44,365 nt of DNA, taken from positions 1-44,365 of the forward strand of contig JAUHXR010000032.1 of assembly GCA_030426845.1 (NCBI GenBank). The letters run 5' to 3'. The notes under the pieces were generated by a model. The model had not been told where the DNA came from. It made no database searches and saw nothing but the letters and a program-made list of their open reading frames with translations. The stretch is from Polyangia bacterium (GTDB lineage: Bacteria; Myxococcota_A; Polyangia; Polyangiales; Sandaracinaceae). This document shows, in pieces, positions 1-7,707 of this stretch (positions are counted from its first letter, which is position 1; each line of letters opens with the position of its first letter). The translations under genes were made by a program, and so were the position numbers.

Positions 1-175
1 ACGCGCGCTCCGCGTCGGCCACCCAGAAGGTGGGGTTGGACTGCCCGCCGCGGAACTTCCGCACGGTGAGCGGACCGACCGGCCCGACCCTCGGCGCCAT
101 CCAGTCGCGCAGGCGATCGGCGTCGAGGCGGTGGCGCTCGGAGGGCTCCCTCGTGTTGGGCGGCGGCGTCAGCAT
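1..175 (-). CDS. Phosphotransferase family protein (APH/ACAD10-11-like), N-terminal fragment
   Basis: Only the first 58 or so codons lie in the window; the gene runs off the left edge. Read on the minus strand from the ATG at 175, the protein begins MLTPPPNTREP and reaches LTVRKFRGGQSNPTFWV. The FxGGxSNPT(F/Y) string is the first nucleotide-binding strand and loop of aminoglycoside-phosphotransferase-fold kinases, especially the group linked to acyl-CoA dehydrogenases (ACAD10/11-like). Such proteins phosphorylate small hydroxylated substrates; the substrate cannot be inferred here. The ATG is preceded by a TAGGAT hexamer 6 nt upstream and has no clear ribosome binding site, so it may be leaderless. 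Family-level identification is fairly firm, the exact function is not. Confidence 0.7.
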   Translation of the reverse strand, partial: MLTPPPNTREPSERHRLDADRLRDWMAPRVGPVGPLTVRKFRGGQSNPTFWVADAERA

Positions 176-181
176 GAGGGG

Positions 182-187
182 ATCCTA
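182..187 (-). promoter_or_regulatory. -10 element (TAGGAT) of the phosphotransferase gene
   Basis: On the minus strand TAGGAT is followed by six bases and then the ATG at 175. The spacing puts transcription start at or next to the start codon, as at many other genes in this window. No good -35 was seen. Confidence 0.4.
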
Positions 188-270
188 CTCCGGGCCGGGC
201 GGTTGATGGGGTTCGCTCGTGGCTCGGTGCCGTGACCCGGGCGCGAGGCGCAGCGTGTCGTGCTTAGTAT

Positions 271-474
271 ATGTCCCAACTCCGGCTCCGGCTCCGGGCC
301 TGCGTCGAACCGTTCCTTCGCGCGGTCGCGCCGATCGCGGACGCCGGCCTCCTCGCGGAGGGCAGCCTGCGCGTGCCGCTCGGACCTACCTACCCGCCGC
401 TGGGCGCGAGCTGGGGCACCGGGTTCGGTCGCTTCCTCGGGGCCCAGCTCGCGCTCGGCGCCGTCTACGACTGA
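271..474 (+). CDS. Small hypothetical protein (67 aa), uncertain
   Basis: An ATG-started frame encodes MSQLRLRLRACVEPFLRAV...GAVYD. It ends 10 bp inside the convergent gene that stops at 465. Nearly every codon ends in G or C, as in the certain genes of the window, which favours real coding. I recognise no domain; the first half could form an amphipathic helix and the second half is Gly/Ala/Leu-rich. There is no Shine-Dalgarno. A TAGTAT hexamer abuts the ATG directly, too close for normal use of that start. The same AT-rich patch reads TATACT on the other strand and may instead be a minus-strand promoter. Confidence 0.4.
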   Translation: MSQLRLRLRACVEPFLRAVAPIADAGLLAEGSLRVPLGPTYPPLGASWGTGFGRFLGAQLALGAVYD

Positions 475-3400
475 GGCGGCTCCGCGGTCGGCGGCTCCAC
501 CCTCGACGGGACCGGGATGACCGCCGCCGGCTCCGGCGTGGCGCGGCGCGCGACGGCCGCGTCGATGCGAGGCTTGAGCGCGAGCCCCAGCGCGCCGACG
601 CCCACCACGCCCGCGACGAGGATCGCGGGCCACGCCGCGGCCGACAGGTAGCCGTGGCTCACCGCGAGGAGGATGACGCCGACGGCGGCGGTGAGCCCCG
701 CCCCGATCCCGAGCCGGCGGCGCGCGCGGATCACGCCCGGAGGGACCGCCTCGCCGAGGTCGCGGTAGGTCGCGAGGCTCGGCGGCACGTGCGCCCGGAG
801 CGCCAGCGGCAGGACGAGCCGCAGCCGCAGCACGGCCCCACCGAGGAGACCGAGGCAGAGGAGCAGCGCGCCGAGCACGCTGAGCCCGCCCACGAAGGGG
901 CGCCCCCAGCCGCTCACGTAGGCCATCGAGAGTCCGACGCGCTCGCCGCCGCGGCCCGCGTACATCTGCTGGAACACGTAGCGTGTCCCCTCGGTGGGCA
1001 CCTCCACCCGGAGCGCCGCCTGCGACGGGAGCCCGTCGAGCGCGTCGGTCGTGGCGTAGCCCCGCTCGAGGAGCGTCATCGAGGAGGACGGCTCGGCGTA
1101 GCTCGCGCCGTCCGGGACGAACACCTCCCAGCGCGTCCGCGTGACGACCACGTCCAGGCGCGGCAGCTCGGCCGAGAGCCGGCCGAACGCGCCGAGCTCC
1201 GACACCGGCGTCGCGTAGACCAGCTCGACCGGGAAGGCGTCGGCCGCGCTCACGATGTTGAGGAGCACCGCGCCCTCGCCGTCGTCGCCGCCGCCCTCGA
1301 GGGCCGGCGTCTGGCTGCGCCCGTCCACCTGGGCCGACCACACCTCGGAGCCCTCGGGGAGGCGGACCCTCAGGAACTGCTCGCGGCGGTTGCGCACCGA
1401 GAAGCGCGCCATCGTCACCGCGACGCCGCCGCGGGTGTAGAGGGTGCGGAAGCTCGCCTGGTCGATCACCGCGTGCGGCGTCTCGATCTCGGTGTGTCGG
1501 GTGATCGCGACCGTGAAGCGCGGCGCAGGGTCGGCCTGCGCGTAGCGGAACGCGTGGAGGATCGGGTTGTCGGTCCGCAAGAGGAGCTGCTCCGGGAGCT
1601 CCGACGGATCGACCGGGCTCAGCCGCTCGACCTCGGCCGCGTCGACCTGGAACGGCGCGAGCGCCTCGACCCCGAGCCGGCCGCGCTCGACCTCGGCGCC
1701 GACGACCCCGAGCACCGGGAGCGCGAGCTCCTCCTCCTGGCCGGTGATCCGCTCGCAGACCACCTCGACGCGGAAGCGCCCCTCCATCGGCTGGGTCAGC
1801 TCGATCGCGAGGCGGCGCGCGCCGCCGTCCTCCTCGAGCCGGTAGTGGCGGAGCGACGGCGCGCTCACCTCGAGGAGGTTGAGCCCCTCCGGCACCTCGA
1901 GCGCGAGGCGGTCGAGCGTCCCGCTCTTCACGTCGAGCTCGATCAGCGTGGTGACGGTCGTCGAGACGTCGCCGAGCGAGACGAGCGTGTCGACCTGCGC
2001 GTCGAAGCGCGCCGGCTCGGGCTCGTGGACCGCGCCGATCGCGACGAGGCGCGGCGGCTCGTCGAGGTAGCGCCAGGTGTGAGCGACCGTGCCCTCGATC
2101 CCTTCGCGCGCCTCGGGCGGCAAGAGGTTGTCGCCGACGCGGGTCACGCGCTCCTCCTCGCGCGGGTCGAGCTGCAGCTCGCGGGTGCGCAGGAGCGCGA
2201 TCATCCCGCGCTGGCGGCCCACGTCCTCGGCGCGCAGGAGCGGCACCTCGAACGCCTCGGTGGTGCGGGTCCGCGCGGGCCAGCTCCGCTCGTAGCGGAC
2301 CTCGAGCGCGAGCGCGCCCTCGACCTCGCGGTCGAGGAACACCTCGAGCCGCCGCCCGCGGCCCTCGCCGCTCACCCGCCAGTCGCTGATCACGCCGGCT
2401 GCGGACTCGACCGCGTTCACCTGCACGCCGTCGGGCACCTCGAGGACCGCGCGGCTCATCGCGCCGCGGGTGATCTCCCAGGTCGCGAGCGCGCGCACGC
2501 TCAGCACGCCCTCGTCGGGCCGGACGAGGTGCACGAGGTCGGCGTGGGCCCGCGTCTCGACCTCGGTGTCCTCGGGCACCGCCTCGGACCAGCTCAGATC
2601 GACGTGCGGCGACATCGGCACGTGGAAGGTGGCGACCGAGCGGCCGTCGCGGCGCACGACGGCCACGCCCGCCGCGGGGGTCACGCTGACGTCGCGCTCG
2701 CCGGGGAGCGTCAGCTCGAAGCGCGAGACCGGGGTCGGCGTGATGTCGAGCGCGATGCGCGGCAGGCCGTCGTCGCGCGTGACCGGCACCTGGAAGACCG
2801 CGTGGATGCGGTGACGCCCGCGGCCGCTGACCGGCACCTCGAAGACCCCGTCGTCGCTCGCCGCGATCGGCGCCTCCACGCGGTCGACCCGGACCTCCTC
2901 GAGCGCGAGGCTCGTCGACAGCAGCGGCACGCGCGCGGTCTGGCGGCCCTCGAGCTCGACCGTGAGCTCCGCCTCGAAGCGCACCGTGTCGCCCTCGAGC
3001 CGGCCCTGGTAGGTCGCGCGGCTGAGGGTGAGACCGCCGGAGTCGTCCACGCTCCACGCCATCTGCGCGCCCCGGCCCGCGGGGAGCGTCGCGGTGATCT
3101 GCGTGGCCGCGCCGACCGTCCGGACCTCGGACGCGCCGGCCGGGAGGACGGTGAGGCCGAGGTCCGCGCCCGGGACCGTGGCCGTCAACGAGGTGCGCGC
3201 CGGGGGCGTCGCGATCGAGAGCACCCTCCCCGCGCCGTAGGACCGCGTGTCGGTCGCGTAGCTCCAGCGGAGCCGGTGCTCGCCCGCGGCCCGGGTCGGC
3301 CAGCCGAGCGCGCCGCCCTCCATCACGAGCTCGGCCGGCTGTCCGTCGACCGTGGCGGTCGCGATCGCGGCCGAGTCGGCCGCGAGCGGGACGATCGTCC

Positions 3401-3662
3401 ACTCGTCGGCCAGCACGCGGACGTCGGCCTCGATCACGACCTCCGCGCGGCCCGCCTCGTCGACGCTGACGGTCGCGCGCGCCTCGCGGAACGCGTAGCC
3501 GACGGGGGCGCCGGGCTCGCGGCCGCCGCCCTGGGTGAGCCGCTCGTACTGGTCGAGCGGGATCTGCACGCTGCCCGGGGTCGGCTGCGCGAGCGCGGCG
3601 GTGGTCAGCGTGATCAGCGCGCACGTCACCGCCGCGCCCACGCCTCGATGGCTGAGCAACAT
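465..3662 (-). CDS. Large secreted/membrane-anchored protein of the ECF sigma operon (about 1065 aa)
   Basis: I chose the ATG at 3662 because it follows a strong AGGAGAAGGA ribosome binding site and opens a signal peptide (MLLSHRGVGAAVTC...ALAQ, cleavage near residue 26). Residues 30-920 look like a string of beta-sandwich segments rich in Val, Arg and Glu, with no motif I can name. Three hydrophobic helices follow at about 925-945, 985-1006 and 1011-1030, then a Pro/Glu-rich tail. The likely topology is a very large periplasmic region fixed in the inner membrane at its C-terminus. The gene lies 43 bp after the VWA/anti-sigma gene and is probably transcribed with it, so it may be the effector or sensor of that sigma circuit. 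No family is recognised. Confidence 0.85.
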   Translation of the reverse strand: MLLSHRGVGAAVTCALITLTTAALAQPTPGSVQIPLDQYERLTQGGGREPGAPVGYAFREARATVSVDEAGRAEVVIEADVRVLADEWTIVPLAADSAAIATATVDGQPAELVMEGGALGWPTRAAGEHRLRWSYATDTRSYGAGRVLSIATPPARTSLTATVPGADLGLTVLPAGASEVRTVGAATQITATLPAGRGAQMAWSVDDSGGLTLSRATYQGRLEGDTVRFEAELTVELEGRQTARVPLLSTSLALEEVRVDRVEAPIAASDDGVFEVPVSGRGRHRIHAVFQVPVTRDDGLPRIALDITPTPVSRFELTLPGERDVSVTPAAGVAVVRRDGRSVATFHVPMSPHVDLSWSEAVPEDTEVETRAHADLVHLVRPDEGVLSVRALATWEITRGAMSRAVLEVPDGVQVNAVESAAGVISDWRVSGEGRGRRLEVFLDREVEGALALEVRYERSWPARTRTTEAFEVPLLRAEDVGRQRGMIALLRTRELQLDPREEERVTRVGDNLLPPEAREGIEGTVAHTWRYLDEPPRLVAIGAVHEPEPARFDAQVDTLVSLGDVSTTVTTLIELDVKSGTLDRLALEVPEGLNLLEVSAPSLRHYRLEEDGGARRLAIELTQPMEGRFRVEVVCERITGQEEELALPVLGVVGAEVERGRLGVEALAPFQVDAAEVERLSPVDPSELPEQLLLRTDNPILHAFRYAQADPAPRFTVAITRHTEIETPHAVIDQASFRTLYTRGGVAVTMARFSVRNRREQFLRVRLPEGSEVWSAQVDGRSQTPALEGGGDDGEGAVLLNIVSAADAFPVELVYATPVSELGAFGRLSAELPRLDVVVTRTRWEVFVPDGASYAEPSSSMTLLERGYATTDALDGLPSQAALRVEVPTEGTRYVFQQMYAGRGGERVGLSMAYVSGWGRPFVGGLSVLGALLLCLGLLGGAVLRLRLVLPLALRAHVPPSLATYRDLGEAVPPGVIRARRRLGIGAGLTAAVGVILLAVSHGYLSAAAWPAILVAGVVGVGALGLALKPRIDAAVARRATPEPAAVIPVPSRVEPPTAEPPQS

Positions 3663-3705
3663 GTCTGTCCTTCTCCTCTCGCGGGCCGAGCCCGCGTGTT
3701 CGCGG

Positions 3706-6342
3706 CTACTGCCCCAGCGCGAGGGGGTCGCCAAACATCCGGCGGTGGGCCGCGTAGCGCAGCGCCCCCGCGAGGGTGTCCGACGGGATCGCCCCGGCGC
3801 CGAGCGCGGCGCCGAAGCGATCGTAGGCGGTGGCGTCGCGGGCGAGCGCCGGCTCGCTCGCGAGCTCGGGGTGCCGCGCGCGGGCGCGGTCGAGGCGCGC
3901 CCGGCCCTCGGCGAGGGCGGCCGTGGCGCCGGCGCGGTCACCCCGCTCGGCGCGGCTCGCCGCCTCGCGCAGGCTCGCCGCGAGCTCGTAGGCCAGGCGC
4001 TCCGCCTCCACCGCGCGCGCCTGGGGGCCCCGCGCGCCGGCGCCGCGCGCCAGCGTCAGGCGGTCGGTGAGCGCGCCGTTGCCGAGCCTCAGCAGGTCCT
4101 TGAAGCGCGCGGTGACGTCGAGCACCGGTCCGGGCCCCGGGACCACGAGGTCGAGCAACACGGTGTGCGAGTCTCCGGCGTAGAACGCGGGGACCACGAT
4201 CTGGATGCCGTCCTCGTCCTCGCCGCGATCGGCGGTGATCCCGAGGCGGCGCGCGAGCGCCTGGTCGATCGCCCGCTCGGACGCGCGGACCCGCTGGGCG
4301 GCGGCCTCGTCGAGCCGGCGCGAGCCGAGCACGTCGACGAGCTGCACGCCCTCGGCGAGCCGGAGGCGCAACCGCACCGCGCGCGCCACCACCCGGCTGA
4401 CCGCCGCGGCCTCGTCGCGCACGAGGGTGTCGGCCTCGCCCGGCTCCGAGAGCACCCGGCGCCGACCGTGGCCCGCGAGCGCGAGCCGCTCGAGGGCGTC
4501 GAGCGAGCCGCCGTCCCCGAGCCCCACCGCGGTGGTGGTCACCCCGGCGAGGGTCCCCGTGTGCGCGACCCGGCCGACCTCCTGGACGTCACGCGCGTCG
4601 AGCCCCGGCGAGACCACGAGCACGAGCGAGCTGCCGAGCGGGGACGCGTCGTCCTCGAGCTGCCCGATCGAGGTGACCGCGCGCTCGACCGCCGCCACCA
4701 GGTCGGTCGGCTCACCGGTCGGCGCGTCGAACGCCCGGCCGAGGGCGACCGAGACCTCGCCGAAGCGGAGCTGCCCGAGCGGGAGGAGCTCACCGCCGCG
4801 CGGCCCGGCCACGATCACGCCGGTCCGATCGGCGCCCTCGCGCGTCCGGGACAGGGCGGTGAGGAGCGCCCGCACCCGCGCCTGGCCCGCCTCGTCGAGG
4901 GGGCGGCGCAGGTCGAGCACCACCTGGGTGCGGAGCGTCGGCCGACGCCCGGCGCGCTGGGCCGCGCCGCGAAGGCCCACCGAGACGAGGACCCGCGAGC
5001 GCCCCTCGACGGCCGCGCGGTTCGCGGCGACCCGCAGGGCGAGCGCGCCCTGCCGCGGGGGATCGAGGCGCGGGTCCGCCGGGGCCGCGAGGGCCGCGAG
5101 GGCGGACGCCGCCGGGTGATCGACCAGCCGGCGCTGGAGGGTCCGCATCGCCGGATCGCCAGGGAGGTAGGTGTTCGCCCAGTAGCCGGTGGCGGGCTGG
5201 AACCGGAGCCCCTCGAGCGCGTCCGCCTCGTCGGGGGAAGGCACCACGTAGCCGAGCGCGTGGAGCTGCCGGTCGACGACGCTCGGCTCCACCGTGCTCG
5301 TCTCGCGGCTCGACCCGCTGGTGTCGGTCGGGCGGGAGTTGATCGCGCCGGTGTTCGCCGTGGCCGTGCCCCTCGGCGTCGTGCTGCCCGACTCCGGACC
5401 ACGCGCGCCGTTCAGCTCCTCCGCGTACCGGCCGCCACGAGGCTGCTCGCCGTCCTCCAGCAGGAGGTTGGACGCGATCTGCCGCCCCGACACACGGCTG
5501 CCGTCGTCGCTGCGCGAGAGCTCCGAGCCGCGCCGCTCCTCGACGCCGCGGTCTCGGCTCCGCAGGTCGAACGTCGAGGTGGGATCGAACCCCTCGCGCG
5601 CGCCGGTGAACCCGCGCACGTCGAGCTCCTCCTCCTCGTCGATCTCCCACTCGCCAGCCTGCGCGAGCTGACCCTGCTCGAGCTGACCCTGCGCGCGGTG
5701 TTGCTGCCACTCGAGGCCCTGCCCGAACGCGACCCGCTCGCCTTCGCCGTCACCGAAGTCGTCGTCGAGGTCACCGCCGAGGTCGCCGTTCACGACCTCC
5801 TCCGGCGTGTCGAGGACCCCGTCCCCGTCGTAGTCCACCAAGCCCGACTCCGCGCTGGTCTCGACGGTCGCGGCCGGGGGCTCGTCGCGCGCGCCGAGGG
5901 TCATGAGGCCGCCGCCCACGAAGAGCGCGAGCGCGGCCATCGCCGGGACCGCGACCCCGAAGCCGAGCCGCCACGCGCGCGGGGCCCGACCGAGCGCGGC
6001 GACCGGCGCGAAGAGGAGCCGGGCGATCGCCCAGAGCCCCGAGAGCACGCCCGCGACGCTCGCCGCGAGGAGCCCGCCGAGCCCGAGGTCGGGGCGGACC
6101 TCCGCGCTCTCCGCCGGCGCCGGCTGCGACCGCGCGGCCTCGAGGGTCCGCGCCATCAGCTCCGGGCTCGGCGCGATCGGCGCGAGCGCCGAGAGGCCAG
6201 CGTCCACCTGGCCGAGGGCCTCGGCGAGGCCGCGGCAGGCGTCGCATCCGGCGAGGTGCGCCTCGACCTCGGGGGCGAGCGGGGCGTCGCCCTCACGGTC
6301 GAGCAGGGCGGACTCGACGTCCGCGTGGGTCAGGGCGCTCAT
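3706..6342 (-). CDS. Zinc-finger anti-sigma protein fused to EF-hand and VWA-like region (878 aa)
   Basis: The ATG at 6342 overlaps the stop of the ECF sigma gene (ATGA) and sits behind GGGAGGAGC. The N-terminus holds the anti-sigma zinc motif H29-x3-C33-x2-C36. Two hydrophobic stretches (about 88-117 and 124-150) cross or dip into the membrane. A calcium-loop-like DYDGDGVLDTPEE (170-182) follows, then a long acidic Gln/Glu-rich linker. The second half (about 400-650) resembles the YfbK-type von Willebrand A region, with a family-like lead segment (LHALGYVVPSPDEADAL). At the metal-site position the usual DxSxS reads D477-L-R, so the MIDAS is degenerate. The C-terminus is helical. Likely role: a membrane regulator that holds the co-transcribed sigma factor through its cytoplasmic zinc domain and senses through the outer part. 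Confidence 0.85.
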   Translation of the reverse strand: MSALTHADVESALLDREGDAPLAPEVEAHLAGCDACRGLAEALGQVDAGLSALAPIAPSPELMARTLEAARSQPAPAESAEVRPDLGLGGLLAASVAGVLSGLWAIARLLFAPVAALGRAPRAWRLGFGVAVPAMAALALFVGGGLMTLGARDEPPAATVETSAESGLVDYDGDGVLDTPEEVVNGDLGGDLDDDFGDGEGERVAFGQGLEWQQHRAQGQLEQGQLAQAGEWEIDEEEELDVRGFTGAREGFDPTSTFDLRSRDRGVEERRGSELSRSDDGSRVSGRQIASNLLLEDGEQPRGGRYAEELNGARGPESGSTTPRGTATANTGAINSRPTDTSGSSRETSTVEPSVVDRQLHALGYVVPSPDEADALEGLRFQPATGYWANTYLPGDPAMRTLQRRLVDHPAASALAALAAPADPRLDPPRQGALALRVAANRAAVEGRSRVLVSVGLRGAAQRAGRRPTLRTQVVLDLRRPLDEAGQARVRALLTALSRTREGADRTGVIVAGPRGGELLPLGQLRFGEVSVALGRAFDAPTGEPTDLVAAVERAVTSIGQLEDDASPLGSSLVLVVSPGLDARDVQEVGRVAHTGTLAGVTTTAVGLGDGGSLDALERLALAGHGRRRVLSEPGEADTLVRDEAAAVSRVVARAVRLRLRLAEGVQLVDVLGSRRLDEAAAQRVRASERAIDQALARRLGITADRGEDEDGIQIVVPAFYAGDSHTVLLDLVVPGPGPVLDVTARFKDLLRLGNGALTDRLTLARGAGARGPQARAVEAERLAYELAASLREAASRAERGDRAGATAALAEGRARLDRARARHPELASEPALARDATAYDRFGAALGAGAIPSDTLAGALRYAAHRRMFGDPLALGQ

Positions 6343-6977
6343 CGCTCCTCCCGATCGGCGATCGTGGCGCGCCGCTGCATCGCCTGGGCGAGCGCGAGGC
6401 GGGCGCGGCGGACGCGCGTCTTGAGGGTGTTCACGGGCACGTCGAGCATCTCGGACAGCTCCTCGAGCGGGACGCCCTCGACGCTGTGGAGCAGGAGCGC
6501 CTCGCGCTGTTCGAGCGGCAGCTTGGCGATCTCGGCGTCGAGGAAGCCCACCGTCTGGCGCGCCTCGGCGCGGCGCTCGGGGTCGGGCTCGTCGGCGCCA
6601 CGGCCCTCCCCCGGGTCGGCGTGGAGGTGCGTGCCGGAGCGGACCTTCGCCTTGCGGAAGGCGTCGCGCACGGTGTTGATCGCGATCGTGAAGACCCACG
6701 CGCGGACCGGCCCCTCGGGGAGGCGGCGCTGGCTCGCGCGGTGGACCTTGCAGAAGACCTCCTGGAAGAGGTCGTCGCGCTCGCGGGCGGGGATGCCGCT
6801 GCGGGCCAGGTAGGCGTAGACGGGTCGTGCGTAGTGTTCCATGAGCTGCGCGAACGCCCGCTCGTCGCCGCCGAGGTGACGTTCGAGGAGCACGCGATCG
6901 GAGATCGGGACCACGTCGGCCTCGGCCGGCGGGACCCCTCGCTCCGTCTCGGCGACGGCGGGTTGGGTCGTCGTCAT
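6339..6977 (-). CDS. ECF (sigma-70 family) RNA polymerase sigma factor
   Basis: About 212 aa from the ATG at 6977. Region 2 is clear: FAQLMEHYARPVYAYLAR, then RDDLFQEVFCKVHRA and the WVFTIAINTVRDAFRK -10-recognition helix. Region 4 contains LPLEQREALLLHSVEG and the helix-turn-helix VNTLKTRVRRARLALA. It directs RNA polymerase to a dedicated promoter set. It overlaps the anti-sigma/VWA gene by 4 bp, so the pair is translationally coupled. There is no strong Shine-Dalgarno; on the minus strand a TACGAA hexamer (6983-6988) lies 5 nt before the ATG. A longer frame from a TTG at 7022 is possible but adds a non-conserved Arg/Pro-rich leader. Family assignment is secure. Confidence 0.93.
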   Translation of the reverse strand: MTTTQPAVAETERGVPPAEADVVPISDRVLLERHLGGDERAFAQLMEHYARPVYAYLARSGIPARERDDLFQEVFCKVHRASQRRLPEGPVRAWVFTIAINTVRDAFRKAKVRSGTHLHADPGEGRGADEPDPERRAEARQTVGFLDAEIAKLPLEQREALLLHSVEGVPLEELSEMLDVPVNTLKTRVRRARLALAQAMQRRATIADREER

Positions 6978-7052
6978 GAGCGTTCGTAGTGTGGAACGCG
7001 CCGGCCCCGAGCGGGGGTTCAAGAAAAATCGCGGCGCCCCCGAGGCGGGCGT

Positions 7053-7661
7053 TCAGGCGCACTCGATCAGCGCGGCGATCGCGACCAGGGCGAGGAGCGC
7101 GCCGCCGATCGAGAGCAGGACGCCGTGGGTGCGGCGCTGCTCGGCCGCGCGCTTCGGCGCCTCCTCGAGGTAGCGCTCGAGCTCGGCGACCTCGGTGATG
7201 TAGCCGTTGTGGAGCCGCCGCTCGCCGGCCTCGAGCGCGTCGGCGTAGGCAGCGAGGAAGGCCGCGAGGCTCTCGCCGTGCTCCGGGCGCGCGTCGTCGT
7301 CGTGGAGGAACTCGATCACCCTGCCGCTGCGGCAGTCCACCACGAGGAGCTGACCCGCGAGGTCGGTCCCGAACGGCACCCAGTCGCGGCTCCACCAGGT
7401 GTCCGGCCACCGCTCGTCGGCCGCGAGCTGGTCCATCATCGCCTTCTCGCGTGCCACGCCCTCGCGGTCGAGGAGGTAGAAGCCCTCGTAGAACGCCACG
7501 TCCTCGGGCAGCTGCCCGTTCCAGCGCGACAGCAACGGCCCGAGCACTCCGTCCACCGCCCGCACCCCGGCGTCGAAGAAGTCCGCGGCGACGTGCTCAC
7601 CGAACCAGCGCTCGACCCGATCCATCGCGCGCCGCAGCTCGTTCTCGTTGTGACGGTACAT
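7053..7661 (-). CDS. SMI1/KNR4 (SUKH) family protein with C-terminal membrane anchor
   Basis: A 202-aa protein from the ATG at 7661. The order LPEDVAFYEGF, then WPDTWWSRDWVPFGTDLAGQLLVVD and GRVIEFLHDDD, is the classic SMI1/KNR4 (SUKH-1) core. SUKH proteins often act as immunity proteins against toxins, or as adaptors. Here the fold is followed by a charged helix and one hydrophobic segment (about 179-200) ending IECA, so it should be tail-anchored with its SUKH domain in the cytoplasm. No toxin gene is adjacent. A TACGGT hexamer lies 12 nt before the start on the same strand; no Shine-Dalgarno is seen. Family confidence is good; an immunity role is only a possibility. Confidence 0.85.
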   Translation of the reverse strand: MYRHNENELRRAMDRVERWFGEHVAADFFDAGVRAVDGVLGPLLSRWNGQLPEDVAFYEGFYLLDREGVAREKAMMDQLAADERWPDTWWSRDWVPFGTDLAGQLLVVDCRSGRVIEFLHDDDARPEHGESLAAFLAAYADALEAGERRLHNGYITEVAELERYLEEAPKRAAEQRRTHGVLLSIGGALLALVAIAALIECA

Positions 7662-7673
7662 CGCGGACGGCGA

Positions 7674-7679
7674 ACCGTA
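7674..7679 (-). promoter_or_regulatory. Possible -10 (TACGGT) of the SUKH gene
   Basis: TACGGT on the minus strand, 12 nt upstream of the ATG at 7661. It would give a very short leader. No convincing -35 is present. Confidence 0.3.
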
Positions 7680-7707
7680 CCTCAGCCCGCGGCGATGTCA
7701 CCGGGGG

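Noticed and set aside
169-4070. Very long open frames over the genes of 465-6342 on both strands, rich in Arg, Gly, Pro and His
   Set aside because: They are shadow frames caused by extreme GC3. The frames kept have normal composition, signal peptides, ribosome binding sites and recognised domains.
6977-7022. Longer sigma factor from the TTG at 7022
   Set aside because: The added residues are Arg/Pro-rich and not expected in ECF factors, and a -10-like hexamer lies inside the extension.
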